Notes: generated by a model from the letters alone, not told the origin. Positions 1 to 12,055 are shown, numbered from the stretch's first letter. The stretch: DNA of 64,000 nucleotides from Cynocephalus volans (GCF_027409185.1 NC_084474.1:30504382-30568381); one strand, 5' to 3'. Numbers and translations: made by a program.

Positions 1-279
1 TCAGTGGGTCATCAAGTTGAAGGATTTCTTTTACATTCCCATTAATTCTCTATTCTCTGTGAATAAAAATTCACTTCAAAATGGAAAGTCATGGTTTGCA
101 TTCACCCTTATTTTTTACTCACATTATACAATCTCTCTGACTAAGCTGTAAGATCATCTCACATCCCTGTCAATCATTGCTTGGGTTTCAGAACATGACT
201 GGGCAGTGCTCTGGTGGTCGAGCACTGTTAGATCATCTTTGTTCCCTAATAACTGGGATCCGTGATAGATGTCATTTTC

Positions 280-470
280 CATTCATTCAAAATGTCTGTC
301 CTGAGTTCTATTCCATGCCAGGCACTGTACATGATGCAGAGGATACAAATAGAAAAACACTTGGTCCCTGTCTTCAAGGCATTTGCAGGCTTCTGAGCAC
401 AGAAATTAGAGAGGATAAAAAGTGAACCAAGCAATGATCAAATGGGAAAGTGTGGTTTCATACTCTCATG
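280..470 (+). repeat. L2-like fragment
   Basis: The block tgccaggcactgtacatgatgcagagg ... ttggtccctgtcttcaaggcattt resembles the widespread L2-associated consensus (caggcactgtgctaggcactgg ... ccctgccctcaaggagct). It is diverged. Confidence 0.5.
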
Positions 471-734
471 TTACATAAACTTAAAAACCACACAGAAAAC
501 AACAGATGAAGATAAAAACAGAAAGACTACAATGAATGCCAATGACAAGAATAAAGGGATTGTTCAGTTCTGCTTACAGCAGACTGACCAGGACTCAAAC
601 ACAAACACTTGCATTTGAATGTTCTATGTCTACCGTTTAAAAAAACTTCAAAAAGTGTTATCCAAGTATGAATAAATTAATGAGAAACTGTAAAAGCCTT
701 TAGCTGTAAGGTATTATTACTGTGTCAGCCAGGG

Positions 735-1200
735 TCCCAGCAGAAAACAGATGACATTTAAATTAGGGTAACTTAGGGAGAATTTAATAAGGGGCCTGTT
801 CACAGAGGTGCAGACCAGGTGTAGAGAAACCATGAAGAACAGTGCAGTACCCCAGGGTAGTAGCAGCGAGCTCCATCATTGCTCTAAGTCTAAAAGGTCA
901 AGGGTGGGGGACCCATGTACAGGAACCAGGAGACAGAGAGGGTCTGTTTGACAGAAGTGGAGAACCCTACCTTCTTTATGCTGTGAGACCAGCTGGAAGT
1001 AACCCTACAGAGAGGGATTGCACACTGCTACCTCCCTCAGATCTCCTTCTGGCCTCCTCATTGTCTGGACCCACGAGGACCAGAAGACATGGGAGCCAGC
1101 TGACCTAGTCCATACAGGTCAGCCTCCCAGAGCACAGATGAAGGTGGAGAAGGGTGGAGTGTGGGTCTAGAGGCAGGGGATGAGTAGAAGATGTTCAGAA
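735..1200 (+). mobile_element. Ancient interspersed repeat (family not named)
   Basis: The motifs ccagggtcccagcagaaaacagatg, gagaatttaataaggggcc and ccatacaggtcagcctcccagagcacag recur in mammalian genomes as one old repeat. I cannot give the family. It is not coding, although several short frames are open across it. Confidence 0.5.
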
Positions 1201-1390
1201 TAACTAAGTGATTGAGAACCTGAAAGTCAGTGTTTGCAAAGACCTTCGCAACACCTTCTCAGCCAATGTTTGATAAACTTCTAGGATTTGTCATTCAATG
1301 GTTACTGAATATGGATGACAAAAACTTAATAGCACATCCATAAATACTCTTGTAATTTGTTAGGGACACACTTTCCAAGTTAGCAAGGCA

Positions 1391-1487
1391 AAAAAACCCA
1401 AACAAAAACCAAACAACAGAAACAAAAACAATAAAGAAAAGAAAAACAAAAAAAGGAAAACAGAAAAACAACAACAAAAAAAGAAAG
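1391..1487 (+). repeat. A-rich insertion between 16-bp direct repeats
   Basis: This is a 97-bp stretch of mostly A with scattered C and G. Left ccaagttagcaaggca (1375-1390) and right ccaagttagcaaagca (1488-1503) differ at one base. It looks like a retrotransposed tail with almost no body. Confidence 0.7.
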
Positions 1488-1503
1488 CCAAGTTAGCAAA
1501 GCA

Positions 1504-2309
1504 GTGTGATTTGAAGAAAAAGGAAGTTCTGCATATCAAGAAATGTATTCTTCTATGTTTTCCCAAAACGGAATACACAAACTGATATTAACAACAAACA
1601 AAAAGTTCTCCTGAAATGTTCTTTTCTGTTAGTATATGATGCATAACAAAGACTGAGAGAGCTGTACTAACACGGTCCAATTTTATATAATGAAGGCTCT
1701 GCTAAATTGTGAAGGGTAAATTATGAATTTACTGTTATAATCCTTCACCTTCCCTTTCAGCAATCCCCCTTCTCCTTTCCTACATGCCCATATTTGTCTT
1801 TTTAATAGATCTTATCTCTCATGGCCTTTTGGAGGAGGTGAGCATGTTTCCTGATCCACTCATCCTACATGGATTTTCGACATGAAAAGATTTGTCTCTA
1901 AATTTACTGAAAGACCAGCTCCCTGCACTAGAGAACCATTCTTTCCTGGAAGGACAGCACAGACTCAGAGGCCTCAAACACTATCTGACTTCTGTACACA
2001 GACAAGGAGGAATGGCAAAGTCTGTCCCTCATTGCACCTCTGTCCCCATGACTTATGGGTGAGCAAGGAGGCTGATGGCTCAGGAGCATTTTTCCACCAG
2101 AACCAAGGTGGACCAACTAAAGCCCGGAGAAAGAAGATTTCAGAAGATTGAGTTACTTGCTTCACTTTGAAAGTTGGGTACGGTATGGTACCCAGTAGCA
2201 GAATCTTTGTGCATGAGACACAGGTAAGAGTTATTCTGTCACCAGAGTCCAGTGACAGGGGACTGGTAAATAAGATACAGGGAGTGCCAGTAAAGCATAG
2301 CTCACTCTG
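1504..2309. other. Non-coding, no recognised element
   Basis: Open frames up to 115 codons are scattered on both strands, but none shows recognisable protein sequence, consistent codon use or splice context. I see nothing else. Confidence 0.6.
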
Positions 2310-2482
2310 GCTTTGCATCATGGCTCAGCCACTAACTGTGTGATGTAAGCCTGTTTTCATATCTCTAAAATATGGTTGATAATATTTGCCACCTTGGGTG
2401 GTTTTGAAGATTAGTAACACAATGCATGTAAAGTGCATGCCTGAAACACAGTAATCTCTCCATAAATGATTTCTATGAAGAT
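2310..2482 (+). repeat. MIR SINE
   Basis: The blocks tggctcagccactaactgtgtgatg, ttttcatatctctaaaatatgg and gttttgaagattagtaacac ... gtaaagtgcatgcctgaaacacagtaa follow the MIR core and tail. Confidence 0.7.
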
Positions 2483-2691
2483 GGTAATGGTATTCAAGAT
2501 CATGTAAATGCGACCATAATCCAATCAACCAATACATGTAGTCAGATCCAAATTCATGGTATTTTAAACACCAAGCATCTTTCCCATTTGCTCCTTTTCA
2601 TCTATTCCCATGCTGCTACCTAGGTTTAAAACAGCCACTTAACTGGTCTTCCAGCTTCCAGGCTTGCTCCCTCTTCTTACTAGGTCAAGTT

Positions 2692-2768
2692 TCCTTCCTT
2701 CCTTCCTTCCTTCCTTCCTTCCTTCCTTCCTTCCTTCCTTCCTTCCTTCCTTCCTTCCTTCCTTCCTT
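2692..2768 (+). repeat. (TTCC)n microsatellite
   Basis: An uninterrupted tetranucleotide run of about 19 units, followed by an imperfect CT-rich stretch to about 2800. Confidence 0.97.
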
Positions 2769-2789
2769 CTCTCCCTTCCTTTCCCCCTT

Positions 2790-3430
2790 CCTTCCTTCTA
2801 TCTTATTTGTGAAATATAGCAGAAATGCAGAAAAGTGTGCAAAACCTGTACACACAGTTTAAGAAATAATCATAAACTACTCTGTAGGCCAGAAAATTAA
2901 ATACTGCTCCTCTCCAGAAGCCTCTGCCCTTGTGTGCCCTTCCTTGGTGATAAAAACAGTTCTCTCCTCAAGAAGTAACCAATATCCTGGTAATATTTTT
3001 ACTTTTTAAAAGTTTTACCACCTATGTATAAATCCCTAAACAATATACCTCATTTTACCAAGTCTAAGAAATTTTCTTTTTTATATTTTAGCATATCTGA
3101 AGTTGGGGGTGTGCTTATAATTGATGTCTTGTCATGGTTTAATTGTCAGCATTTTTTTCTTAGAAAACCATAAAATAATGGTGTGTTTTACAATCAATGG
3201 CCCCTTAGATTCGACATAGGCTACTTTTGCTTGTTTTTGAATCATGTGAATGGATTTATACGGTATGTGTTCTTTTACCTGTGTCTTTTTTTTGGTCAAC
3301 ACCGTGCTTATGAGATTCATCTAATTTGTTGCTGCATGCAGTTGTAGCTTGTTCATTGTCTACTACAGACAATGCTGCAATGAACAGCCTTGTATATGCA
3401 TCCTGGTGCTCATGAAGATGCAACACTAGA
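2790..3430 (-). repeat. Old L1M 3' region, antisense
   Basis: Sequence such as gaatggatttatacggtatgtgttctttt and acaatgctgcaatgaacagccttgtatatgcatcc is the reversed 3' end of an ancient L1. Interspersed short frames have no meaning. Confidence 0.6.
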
Positions 3431-3584
3431 CCAGGCACCATAATTTCTCCCTAGACCACTGCAACATTATCCAAACACTAACCCTAACCCTAATTCCAAC
3501 TAGAGCAATTTATCTGAAACATAAATCTGATCTTCTATTACCCTGCTTAAAATATTTTAATCATTGCCCACTGGTCTTCTTCTT

Positions 3585-3684
3585 CTTCTTTTTTTTTTGG
3601 GATCTGGATGGTATGGGGATCTGAACCCCTGACCTTGGTGTTATAACACCGTACTCTAAGCAGCTGAGCTAACCAGCCAGCCCA
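3585..3684 (-). repeat. CYN tRNA-Ile SINE (monomer)
   Basis: The plus strand reads poly(T), then gatctgaacccctgaccttggtgttataacacc ... gagctaaccagccagcc. Reversed, this gives the pol III A box (ttagctcagctg) and B box (ggggttcagatcc) of a tRNA-Ile-derived SINE. Confidence 0.85.
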
Positions 3685-3719
3685 CCACATATTCTTAGAA
3701 TAAAGATCCACACCTCTGA

Positions 3720-4640
3720 TACAGCCTTCAAGCTCTTCAAAGCTGGCATCAGCTCCTATGATTATTCTTATACAGTCTTACTCAAGGCTCTATAGCCACA
3801 GTGGCCTTCTTTCAGTTCTCTGAGCAAACTTCCCCCAGGCCACTCTTACCCACCCTCTCCAACCTCCAGCCCAGTTAAATCTGCCCATCTGTCAATTTCA
3901 GCTCTAGCCTCAACTCCTCAGGTAAGCCCACCCTCTCTCCAGCACAGGTCATGATCCTGTACTGCATGTTCTCAAAGAACTCTCTTCTTTTCAGGACATG
4001 TATTAGTTAGGACAATGATCTGCTGCTTGAAAAAGAGACCCTGCTGACTTTAATAAGATAGAAGTTTATTTTTTGCTCACAATACAATGTGGGCATAAAC
4101 AGCCCAGGACTTGTCTGGAGGGTCCAAAGTTGGAACCCAGGATCCTTCTACTTTGTTGCGCCGACATCCCTAGATTGTTGCCCTCATTTGCATGCTCTGG
4201 GAGTACTCACTGCCTGCCACATCCACACTCCAGCCAGTGGAAGGGAAAAGGAGGAAGGAGAGGACACACCCACTTCTTATAAGAGCATATCTTAGGAATT
4301 GTATTGGTCAGAACTTGGTCACATGACTACATGTAGCTGTAAGGGAGGCTGAGAAAAGGAGCCTCTATTTTGGCTGCCATGCACCCAGCTTTGAACCTGG
4401 AGATATTATTACAGATGGAGTGAATGAATATAAGTCTCTGTGTCAGAATGCCCAACTCAGACTAATTGGTATGATTATTTGATTAATATCTGCCTACCCC
4501 ACTAGACTGTAATCTCTATAAGAGCAGGAACCTGTTTTTGCTCACCTCATCATTTTATCCTCATCGTCTATTCCAGGGCCTGGTACATAGTAAGACCTTC
4601 ATAAATATTTGTAGAGTACATGAATGAATGCATCAGGTCT
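3720..4640 (+). repeat. L2 3' region with a later repeat inside
   Basis: The L2 blocks cacagtggccttctttcagttc (3800-3830) and ccactagactgtaatctctataagagcagg ... cctggtacatagtaagacc ... aaatatttgtagagtacatgaatgaatg (4497-4630) flank another old repeat at about 3998-4400 (gtattagttaggacaatg ... tttattttttgctcaca ... gtcacatgactacatgtagctg). The inserted family is not named. Confidence 0.65.
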
Positions 4641-5105
4641 CTGGCTACCTTTTGCTATTCCCTGTCTCACGCTTGACACTCAAGTCAGACCAGACCACTT
4701 GTGATTGCCTAATAATGTATTCATTATCACTTTGCTAATCCAGTAAGCAAAAATAATTATCTCATTGTTAAATTTCATGCTTAAATTTCTTTAGTGACTT
4801 TTCGGGTTGTATACATTTTCACATATCTCTATTTATACAAATCTCTGTTTTGAGATTTGATATAACCAATTCTAATAGCATCCCTCGAGGTACATGAAGA
4901 GCTTAATCTGGTAGATTTCAGTCAAAAAATAAGGACCAAGTTGGGCAGCACACTCAGGGACTTGCTTGAAATGAGTAATAAAATAGAGAGTAATCTTGAT
5001 TTAGGGCATTCATGCAATTCTACACAAATGCTATTTCTAAAACCTGAGCTTTCCACAAGAGTTGGGAAGCAATATTATATTCTCTGTTCAGAATCTTGAA
5101 GGATG
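4640..5105. other. Unassigned AT-rich sequence
   Basis: No recognisable repeat, RNA gene or coding frame. Confidence 0.6.
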
Positions 5106-5182
5106 AGGGCTGGCTGGTTAGCTCAGTTGGTTAGAGTGCAACGTTATAACACCAAAGTCAAGGGTTTGGATCCCCATACCGG

Positions 5183-5275
<93 letters not shown>

Positions 5276-5330
5276 TACCTATGGATCCCTGTACCAGCAA
5301 GCCACCAAAGAAAAAGAAAAAGAATCTGGC
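5106..5330 (+). repeat. CYN SINE with (AC)n expansion
   Basis: The first monomer (ggctggctggttagctcagttggttagag ... ggtttggatccccataccggc) closely matches tRNA-Ile(AAT). It runs into (CA)n at 5186-5271, followed by a partial second B-box region (ggatccctgtaccagcaagcc) and an A-rich tail. The microsatellite sits within the SINE. Confidence 0.85.
5186..5271 (+). repeat. (CA)n microsatellite
   Basis: About 43 uninterrupted CA dinucleotides. It is likely length-polymorphic. Confidence 0.97.
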
Positions 5331-6235
5331 AGGATGGTATTTTAAGTTGCCAATTAAGGGAATATTCATGAGTTTTAGCAGTCAATAGAGATTAATACAG
5401 ATTAACGTTGTATTGATAAATAAATACATTTAGTTAACACATGGTGTGAATGATGGCCGCCTCACACATAATCACCTATCCACCACCAGGTACAGATGTT
5501 CTGCTTATCATATCATATTATGATAATAAGAATATAAAGAATATAAAATAATATATTTCATATGGACACTATTACTGAAACTATATAAAAAACAGAAATA
5601 GAATATGAGGGTGGTATGATTTAGATTTTATTATTATTATTTTAATATTTTTCTTTAATGTTGTCATATTATTGCTAATTAAGCAACATTACTAATTACT
5701 AATGGTGCTGTAATTACCAAAACAACCACCACTACCAATCCCATTAGCAATGCTCTTTTAAAAATACCTAAGACTCATAAGATATTTAATTGGTAATAGA
5801 GAAAAGAAGAGGGGGCTCTTCTAAACATAGGCACAAATACCAATGTGCAGAAGACACGTTTTCCTGTATAAGTTTCAATTATAATTCTAAAAGCCAAGAG
5901 AGGAAGCAATAATTCAAGACAAAGGAAGTGAAGAGCTCCTGTTTCCTTAGTGTTCATAAGTGGGCCTGATATGGACATGACTGCTAATGACAACAGCATG
6001 CTTTTTGACAAAAAGTACGCTCGGATCGGCACAACTTCAGCAATCAGGAACTCAGAGGTTTTTCTCTTGATATAATTTGAGCATGAGATAAGACTGAGAG
6101 CACCCTCTTAAATTGTCCAGTGGCTGTTTAGAAATGCCTTTGACTGTAGGTCCCCTGATGCGTGTATACTTCCCATTAATCATTTACCTTAGCAAGCTTC
6201 TATTTTATAATGCCAAAATCCTATCCTTAGCAGGC
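5331..6235. other. Unassigned AT-rich sequence
   Basis: Contains an ATT-rich patch near 5620-5650. An 85-codon minus frame at 5775-6032 has no recognisable features. Confidence 0.6.
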
Positions 6236-6604
6236 ACTATGGTCTGAATGTTTATGTTCTCCCCACCTTCCAAATTCATGTGTTGAAATCCTAATCCCCA
6301 ATGTCATGGCATTAGGAGGTGTGGCCTTTGGGAGGTGATTAGGTCATGAGGGTGGAACCCTCCTGAATGGGATTAGTGCCCTTATAAAAGATACCCCAGA
6401 GAGCTCCCTCCCCAGTCAGCTATGTGAGGACACAGTGAGAAGATAGCTGTTCATGAACCAGGAGGTGGGCCTTCACCAGACATGGAATCTACTGGCTCCT
6501 TGATCTTGGACTTCCTGGCTTCAGAACTGTGAGAAATAAATGTTCGTTGTTAAAGCCACTTGGCCTGTGATATTCTGGCATAGCAACCCAAACAGACTGA
6601 GAGC
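6236..6604 (+). mobile_element. MLT1-type MaLR solo LTR
   Basis: The sequence follows the familiar LTR from ctatggtctgaatgtttatg through ggaggtgattaggtcatgag, agtgcccttataaaag, tgatcttggacttcctgg and tgagaaataaatg, to aaacagactgag. It is an ancient solo LTR without an internal region. Confidence 0.85.
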
Positions 6605-7524
6605 AGGGTTCAATTTTATTCTCTTTTCAATTCAAATTACATGTTCAAGTACTGAGTTAAGTTTATTTCTATAGATGGTTAATGCAGCTAAATGTGCAAA
6701 CAAGAAAAAAGAAAGGGAAAAGAAAAGAAAAGTAAGAATACTTGGCAAGATGGTTGGGGAGAGAAGAGGTTCCTCTGGAGAAGAGGAGAAGGTTTTGGTG
6801 GATGGGGAATTTTCGCCAGTAGGAGGGTGTTGTGTCAGCACATGCGTGCATGTGTGTGCATGAGTGTGCATGTGTGTGGGAGGCCCATGGGGTTGATGGG
6901 GGTGGCGGATAATAGGGGCTAAGAAAAGAAGGAAGTGGGACAAACTGCTTCCCTTACAGTTTCAGTTAAAGCGCTGGGGCAGCCCTGTGTAACACATGGA
7001 CCAAGAAGGCTGTAGCCTTTAGCTTCCCCCAGTTAAGCCCAGTTTACCCTTCCTAGGCTGATCTGTTTCTGGCCCTTCTTTTCCTGTTTTGATATAGGCC
7101 TACCTCTCTTGTATTGGAAGGAAGAAGAGAAAAAATGTCAAAGGAGGAGAAAAATGTTGGGTGGGAACTCAGGTTATAGGCAATGGGACCTGGAAACCAG
7201 GTACTCCTTTTGGGATAGGGTTGTAGCAGCAAACCAATTACAGAAAAAGGCAATCGTGTCCAGGTGGTGGAGCATGATGCCAGTTTTAAGTTGGTAGGCA
7301 GGTGGCAGAGGCTCCAAATTCTTCTAGAAATGCACCTAGAGAGTGAAGTACATGCAATGGTATAAGTGAGTGGAACTTGGTACTCGCTCTCAGGACATCA
7401 ATTGCATAACTCTGAGGGTTTGCACATTCAGGTCTAAGGAGGCCAGATCGAGCAGGCTGGGTGTAAGGTAACAGGGAGGGGTTTGATTATGGTGAGTGGA
7501 AGGGCACTTGCACAATTTAAATTT
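6605..7524. other. Unassigned sequence with GA-rich and GT-rich patches
   Basis: A purine-rich tract (6700-6800) and an imperfect (TG)-rich patch (6840-6880). There is no gene-like signal. Confidence 0.6.
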
Positions 7525-7648
7525 ACACCATGGCATTGTAACACAAAGGTCAAGCATCCAGATACCAATACTGGCCAGCCGCCTGAAAAAAACAAAAACA
7601 AAAAAGCTGGCCGCTTGGCTTAGTTGATTAGAGAGTGGTGTTGTAAAT
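7525..7648 (+). repeat. CYN SINE fragments
   Basis: One diverged 3' portion (cattgtaacacaaaggtcaagcatccagataccaatactggccagcc plus A-rich tail), then a 5' portion of another copy (gctggccgcttggcttagttgattagagagtggtgttg). Confidence 0.65.
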
Positions 7649-7649
7649 T

Positions 7650-8119
7650 TAACCTATGGGAATACTGGTCCAGTGTGGTCAGATCTTCTGATTTTTCAAG
7701 AGAAGGGGTAAGAGGAGATTTTTGTGTGAAACATTTAAACACAAGATATTGGCAATTGATTTTAAAAGTTTAAAAGTACCGTGTGGTCCATTATTGTATC
7801 TGCCAAACAACCCTTGCACATCTCACAGCCCCTGAAACTCAACACATCAGGAATGGACCTCCGTCTGTATTCCCTATTTCAGTGAATGGTGCCACCGACT
7901 GCCAGGAACCCAAGCTAGAAAGGTGAGCACGAGCCCTGACCCCTTCCTTTCCTTCACTCCTCATGTCCAGTAGGTGACCTAGCCGTGTGATTCATGAAGC
8001 CATGTGGATTCAACCTCCTGAAATCTCTCTCTCTTCTATTTGTCCCCTTCTCTACATTCCTATTCTCAATGTCTTTTAAAATTTTTTTTTGTGTGTGTGA
8101 TTGGCTGGTGTGTCTTTTT
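7650..8119. other. Unassigned sequence
   Basis: No recognised repeat up to the L1 fragment at 8120, apart from a short GT-rich patch near 8090. Confidence 0.6.
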
Positions 8120-8280
8120 TAAATTAATTTTTTTATTGAAATATATTGATTGTACATATTTATGGGATCAGAGTGATATTTCAATACCCATGTATACGAT
8201 GTGTGATCTAATCAGGGTGATTAGCGTATTCATTATAGCAAAACTTAATCATTTCTTTGTGTGAGGTTTTCACAATTTTT
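8120..8280 (-). repeat. L1 3' end fragment, antisense
   Basis: The run tttattgaaatatattgattgtacatatttatggg ... tttcaatacccatgtatacgatgtgtgatctaatcaggg is the reversed terminus of an L1MA/L1P-like 3'UTR. Confidence 0.7.
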
Positions 8281-8807
8281 TTCCTGGCTTAACCCATCTA
8301 TCAGTCTTTAGGCCTACCCATTTCTAATCCTCTAGTGACCTGTCTAAAGTAAAAATTGAAGCAAGTCTTTGCCCTACCCCTAAAATTCCATCTCCCCTAC
8401 CAATACTATAGGATAGGCAGTGTGTTTTAGCATGCCCTACATTTAGTTGCATATCTGACTCCTGCCTACCTCTTCAGCCTCACTCCTTGCAGTGCCTTCC
8501 TCCTGTTCTGTCTGCAGTTCCTCTAAGGGTAATGCTGCTTCATTCCTCTCTACCTTTACTCTCACTGCTTTTCTTACCTGGGATGAATGTCCTTTCCTTT
8601 CTGTATCAGGATGTGTTCAGTTGTAAGGAACACAAACCCCAATTTGTGCTGGCTTAACTAATAAAGGAGATATATTGACTTACATAAATGGTAGGGCAGG
8701 CTTCAGGGTTGGTCTGATTCGGTGACTTGATGATGTCATCAAGGGTGCAGATTCTTCCTTTTCCATTTTCAATTGTGTCATCTTTGATGACAAAAAATGG
8801 CTTCGAG

Positions 8808-8979
8808 GGCCGGCCCGTGGTTCACTTGGGAGAGTGTGGTGCTGATAACACCAAGGCCCTGGGTTTGGATCCCTATATAGGGATGGCTAGTTGGCTCAGT
8901 TGGGAGAGCGTGGTGCTGACAATACCAAGTCAAGGGTTAAGATCCCCTTACCGGTCATCTTTTAAAAAAAAAGAAAAAA
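8808..8979 (+). repeat. CYN SINE dimer with target duplication
   Basis: Two tRNA-like monomers: ggccggcccgtggttcacttgggagag ... ggtttggatccctatatagggatgg, then ctagttggctcagttgggagag ... gggttaagatccccttaccgg, with an A-rich tail. The flanks aaaaatggcttcg (left) and aaaaatgccttcg (right) form the target duplication. Confidence 0.92.
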
Positions 8980-9229
8980 AAAAAATGCCTTCGGTTCAGT
9001 CAAGGCTTTCAAAATGGCCCTGAGAAGCCATCTTGCTGACTGACAACTGACCAAAGAGGCAGAAATGGAAATCAACATATTTCCCTTGGGACCTTGGTTG
9101 GACATCCTGTTCTCTAGAACAATGATATGTCACAAATATTACTGTCAGTTTGCTTTGTTGGTTAATATTTACTATGTTTGTGGTGCCAGATAAAAGCTGC
9201 AAACTGAGATAACATCACTGTTAAACTTT

Positions 9230-9452
9230 GTGTTGTTTCACTACTATGTAACCATTGACTGATGAGATTTTCACAAAAGGGGACAGCCCCCACTCGCTCC
9301 TTTTTCTACTCCTGCTTCACTAGATAAACTCATGATTTTTACAGACCTTTGGAACACATCCAAATTTGTTTGGTTGTGCTTCATCAAAATTGGCTCTTAA
9401 TAAACTCATTTATTCTTAAAAATTTTTCTCTCCAGCCTTTGGTTTTGTCTAA
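9230..9452 (+). mobile_element. Possible LTR 3' fragment
   Basis: The stretch includes ttaataaactcattt (poly(A)-signal-like, 9398) followed by a T-rich U5-like segment ending gtctaaca (9452). The family is not recognised and the 5' limit is not defined. Confidence 0.3.
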
Positions 9453-9864
9453 CATCTTCAACCTGAGGCTGGCTCCCTTTTTCATTACAAAGTGGCTGCT
9501 GGCAACTCCTGAGCCACCTGCCTCCTGTCTGCATGGGGTGGGGTGGAGGGGTGATGTGGTAGGGAGAGAAGATGGCTTTCAGAAAGTATCTCAAAAGATC
9601 AAGAAAACCTCTTTTCTAGAATTCCTCAATATCATTGGCTGAAATTGGGTTACAATAACTATGGCCATAAGATAGGATGGTGTGGTTTAGACTGGGTAAC
9701 CAGAGCTATCAGCTTTGGAATCAAGGATGGTATTGGGTTCGCTGGCCATACATGGGTTTCACTGGGTAGGTGTGGATACTAAGTCTGAAATTGGGTGGTT
9801 TCCAATAGAGGGGATTGGATGTAGGGCAGGCAATTACAATGTCCTCAGTACTTTCTCTTTACTC

Positions 9865-10003
9865 TTTCCTTTATTTATTCAACAAATGTTTACTGAGCAC
9901 CTACTATGTGCTGGACACCTGTTATAGGCATTGGGGATTCAATAGTAAACAAAACAGACAAAGAATTTGCTTCCACTGGGAACAGATAGAAATTAAACAA
10001 GCA
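9865..10003 (+). repeat. L2-like fragment with CYN insertion beside it
   Basis: The sequence tttattcaacaaatgtttactgagcacctactatgtgctgg ... ggggattcaatagtaaacaaaacagac is the classic L2-associated consensus. Confidence 0.75.
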
Positions 10004-10004
10004 G

Positions 10005-10152
10005 GGCCGAGCCCGTGGCGCACTTGGTAGAGTGCTGCGCTGGGAGCGCGGCGACGCTCCCGCTGCGGGTTCGGATCCCATATAGGAATGGCCGGTGCAC
10101 TCACTGGCTGAGTGCTGGTCACGAAAAAGACAAAAAAAAAAAAAAAAAAAAA
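10005..10152 (+). repeat. CYN SINE dimer, GC-rich subtype
   Basis: gggccgagcccgtggcgcacttgg ... gctgcgggttcggatcccatataggaatggcc, then a shortened second monomer (ggtgcactcactggctgagtgctggtcacg) and poly(A). A 16-bp duplication (agaaattaaacaagca) lies on each side, the right copy from 10153. Retained CpGs and the perfect duplication indicate a young copy. Confidence 0.93.
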
Positions 10153-10159
10153 AGAAATT

Positions 10160-10699
10160 AAACAAGCAAATTAACTCATATATATGCAATAGTTAGAGTT
10201 TGAAGGGATGAGTTTATAGACTGGTAGGGTTAGTACCTCGTATAAATGACGTGTATTGAGGTCCCCCAGGTGCTATCTTATGACCAAGTTTTTGTTTTGC
10301 TGATAAGGTTTGATTAGCTATTATCTTGCAGAGTAAGAATAAAAGGATGTTTTAGTGACAGTGTGGGAGAAGAGAAGTTGAGAAGATTTTATATTTTATT
10401 TTATCTTTGTGGAAGATAAAGGAGAGGAAAAAAATGAAACAATTTCTTGAGAAGAAAGAACAAAGATATTTAGAGGGAATTTTTTGGGGGAGGGATTACT
10501 ACTCTGTGTTGTATAATGTAGCCCACACCTTTATTTTAGATGACTCTCACAGACATAAAGGCATGTGAAAGAAGATACAAAATAGTACATTCTGTGTAAA
10601 TCCATTTACATGAAGTTCAAGAACAAATAGGCAAATCTAACCTGTGATGCTGTAAGTCAGAATAGTGTTTTTTTTTGTTTTGTTTTGTTTGTGGATGGG
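10160..10699. other. Unassigned sequence
   Basis: A T/G-rich patch at 10670-10692 is the only notable item. Confidence 0.6.
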
Positions 10700-11130
10700 G
10701 GATTGTGTTTGTCCATTTTTGTTGCTTATAACAAAGTACACTGAACTGGGTGATTTATAAAGAAAATGAAATTTATTGCTTACAGTTTCTGAGGCTAGGA
10801 AGTCCAAAGTCCATCTGGTGGTGGCAACAGTGACCCATGAGTCTCAGATTGCAAGATGGTGGAAGCAGAGAGAGCAGAGAGAGAAAGACAGTCTCTCTTC
10901 TTTTAAGCTCTCAGAACCACACCCCTGACCACCATTTTTAATCCATTCACTACTGCACGGTCCTACAATCCAATCACCTCTCTAAGGCTCTACCTTTCAA
11001 TTACCATAATAGGATTTCCCACCCTCTTAACAGTCACAGTGGGGGCCAAGTTTTAATACATAAAACTTGGGGGACACAATTCAAGCTTCAGGGAGTTTTG
11101 GGGGGATATAATTCAATCCGCTACAGGGAT
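10700..11130 (-). mobile_element. MaLR-type LTR, antisense
   Basis: The complement of an MLT1/MST-like LTR: ttgcttataacaaagtacactgaactgggtgatttataa at one end and ccaagttttaatacataaaacttgggggacacaatt at the other. It is a solo copy. Confidence 0.7.
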
Positions 11131-11294
11131 TATGGGGTAGAATAAGCTTTTCATGTTGCTGGAAATGTTCTGTATTTTGATTTGGGTAGAGGCCATAAGG
11201 GTGTAAATATTTTAAAATGTTTTGAACTTTATAACTAAGGTTTGTGCTGTTTTATGGTATGTACGTTATAACAATTGTCAAAGAACAAAACTAC

Positions 11295-11690
11295 AACAAA
11301 TTTAGTTAAAGAACTCAGTGGGCTTTATTGTGATTCTAGAACTGGGCAACACATTATTCTGCAAAATAGAATATGTGTTCCAATGAGCTGAGCAGAGGAG
11401 GTTGATTTTATAGACAGAAAAAGGCTGAAGAAAGCAGAAACAAAGAACTAAAAGCAGATTGGCTACTTCAAAATTACTTTCCTTGTGAGGTGGGGCAGGA
11501 AGACAGAACAAGAAAAAAATAACCAACTGGTTAACATCAGGTTACTTCAGGCTATCTCTCGTGTAAGGATTAAAGCAGAGGGAACTTTAGTATCATACCT
11601 ATTGAAGGTGAAGGGTTAGGATCCTCCCAAACCCAAGGCAAATATTCAGTCACGAAAGGAGAGTATGGAGACTAGAAGATTCCAAACTAT
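11295..11690 (-). repeat. Possible LTR fragment, antisense
   Basis: ttaaagaactcagtgggctttattgtgattctagaactgggcaac ... gattttatagacagaaaaaggctg has the look of a reversed LTR R/U5 with TTTATT (complement of AATAAA). The family is unknown. Confidence 0.35.
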
Positions 11691-11794
11691 TTCACTCATT
11701 AATTTTCTTTAAATGATTTTGGGTAGTTTATATGATAACTTTACAGGGGAGATTTTACTTTCATCCATCGAGGAACTGCATGGGGGTGGGGGGA

Positions 11795-12055
11795 AGAAAA
11801 GAGGAGATCTTAGTCAAAGGGTACAAAGATTTAATTAGGTAGGAGGAATAAGTCCTAGTGATTTATCACACAGCTCGTTGACTATATTTAGCAATAATTT
11901 GTTGTATATTTCAAAATTGCTTGAAGAGTAGATTTTAAATATTCTCACCACAAAGAAATAAGTATGTGAGGTGACAGATATGTTAATTAGCCTGTTTTAA
12001 TCATTCTACAATGTATGCTTATACCATAATATTACATCATACCCTGTATATTATT
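11795..12055 (+). repeat. L1 3'UTR fragment
   Basis: The L1 3'UTR blocks tcaaagggtacaaagatttaatt, aggaggaataagtcc and attctcaccacaaagaaataagtatgtgagg ... tgttaattagc are clear. Confidence 0.75.

Noticed and set aside
3479..3495. Telomere-like ccctaaccctaa
   Set aside because: Only about two repeats. Far too short to call an interstitial telomere.
5106..5180. Apparent tRNA-Ile gene
   Set aside because: A and B boxes are present, but the copy runs into a microsatellite and A-rich tail and has mismatches in the stems. It is a SINE, not a tRNA gene.
5103..5369. Frames with poly(Thr-His) or poly(Cys-Val)
   Set aside because: These are translations of the (CA)n microsatellite.
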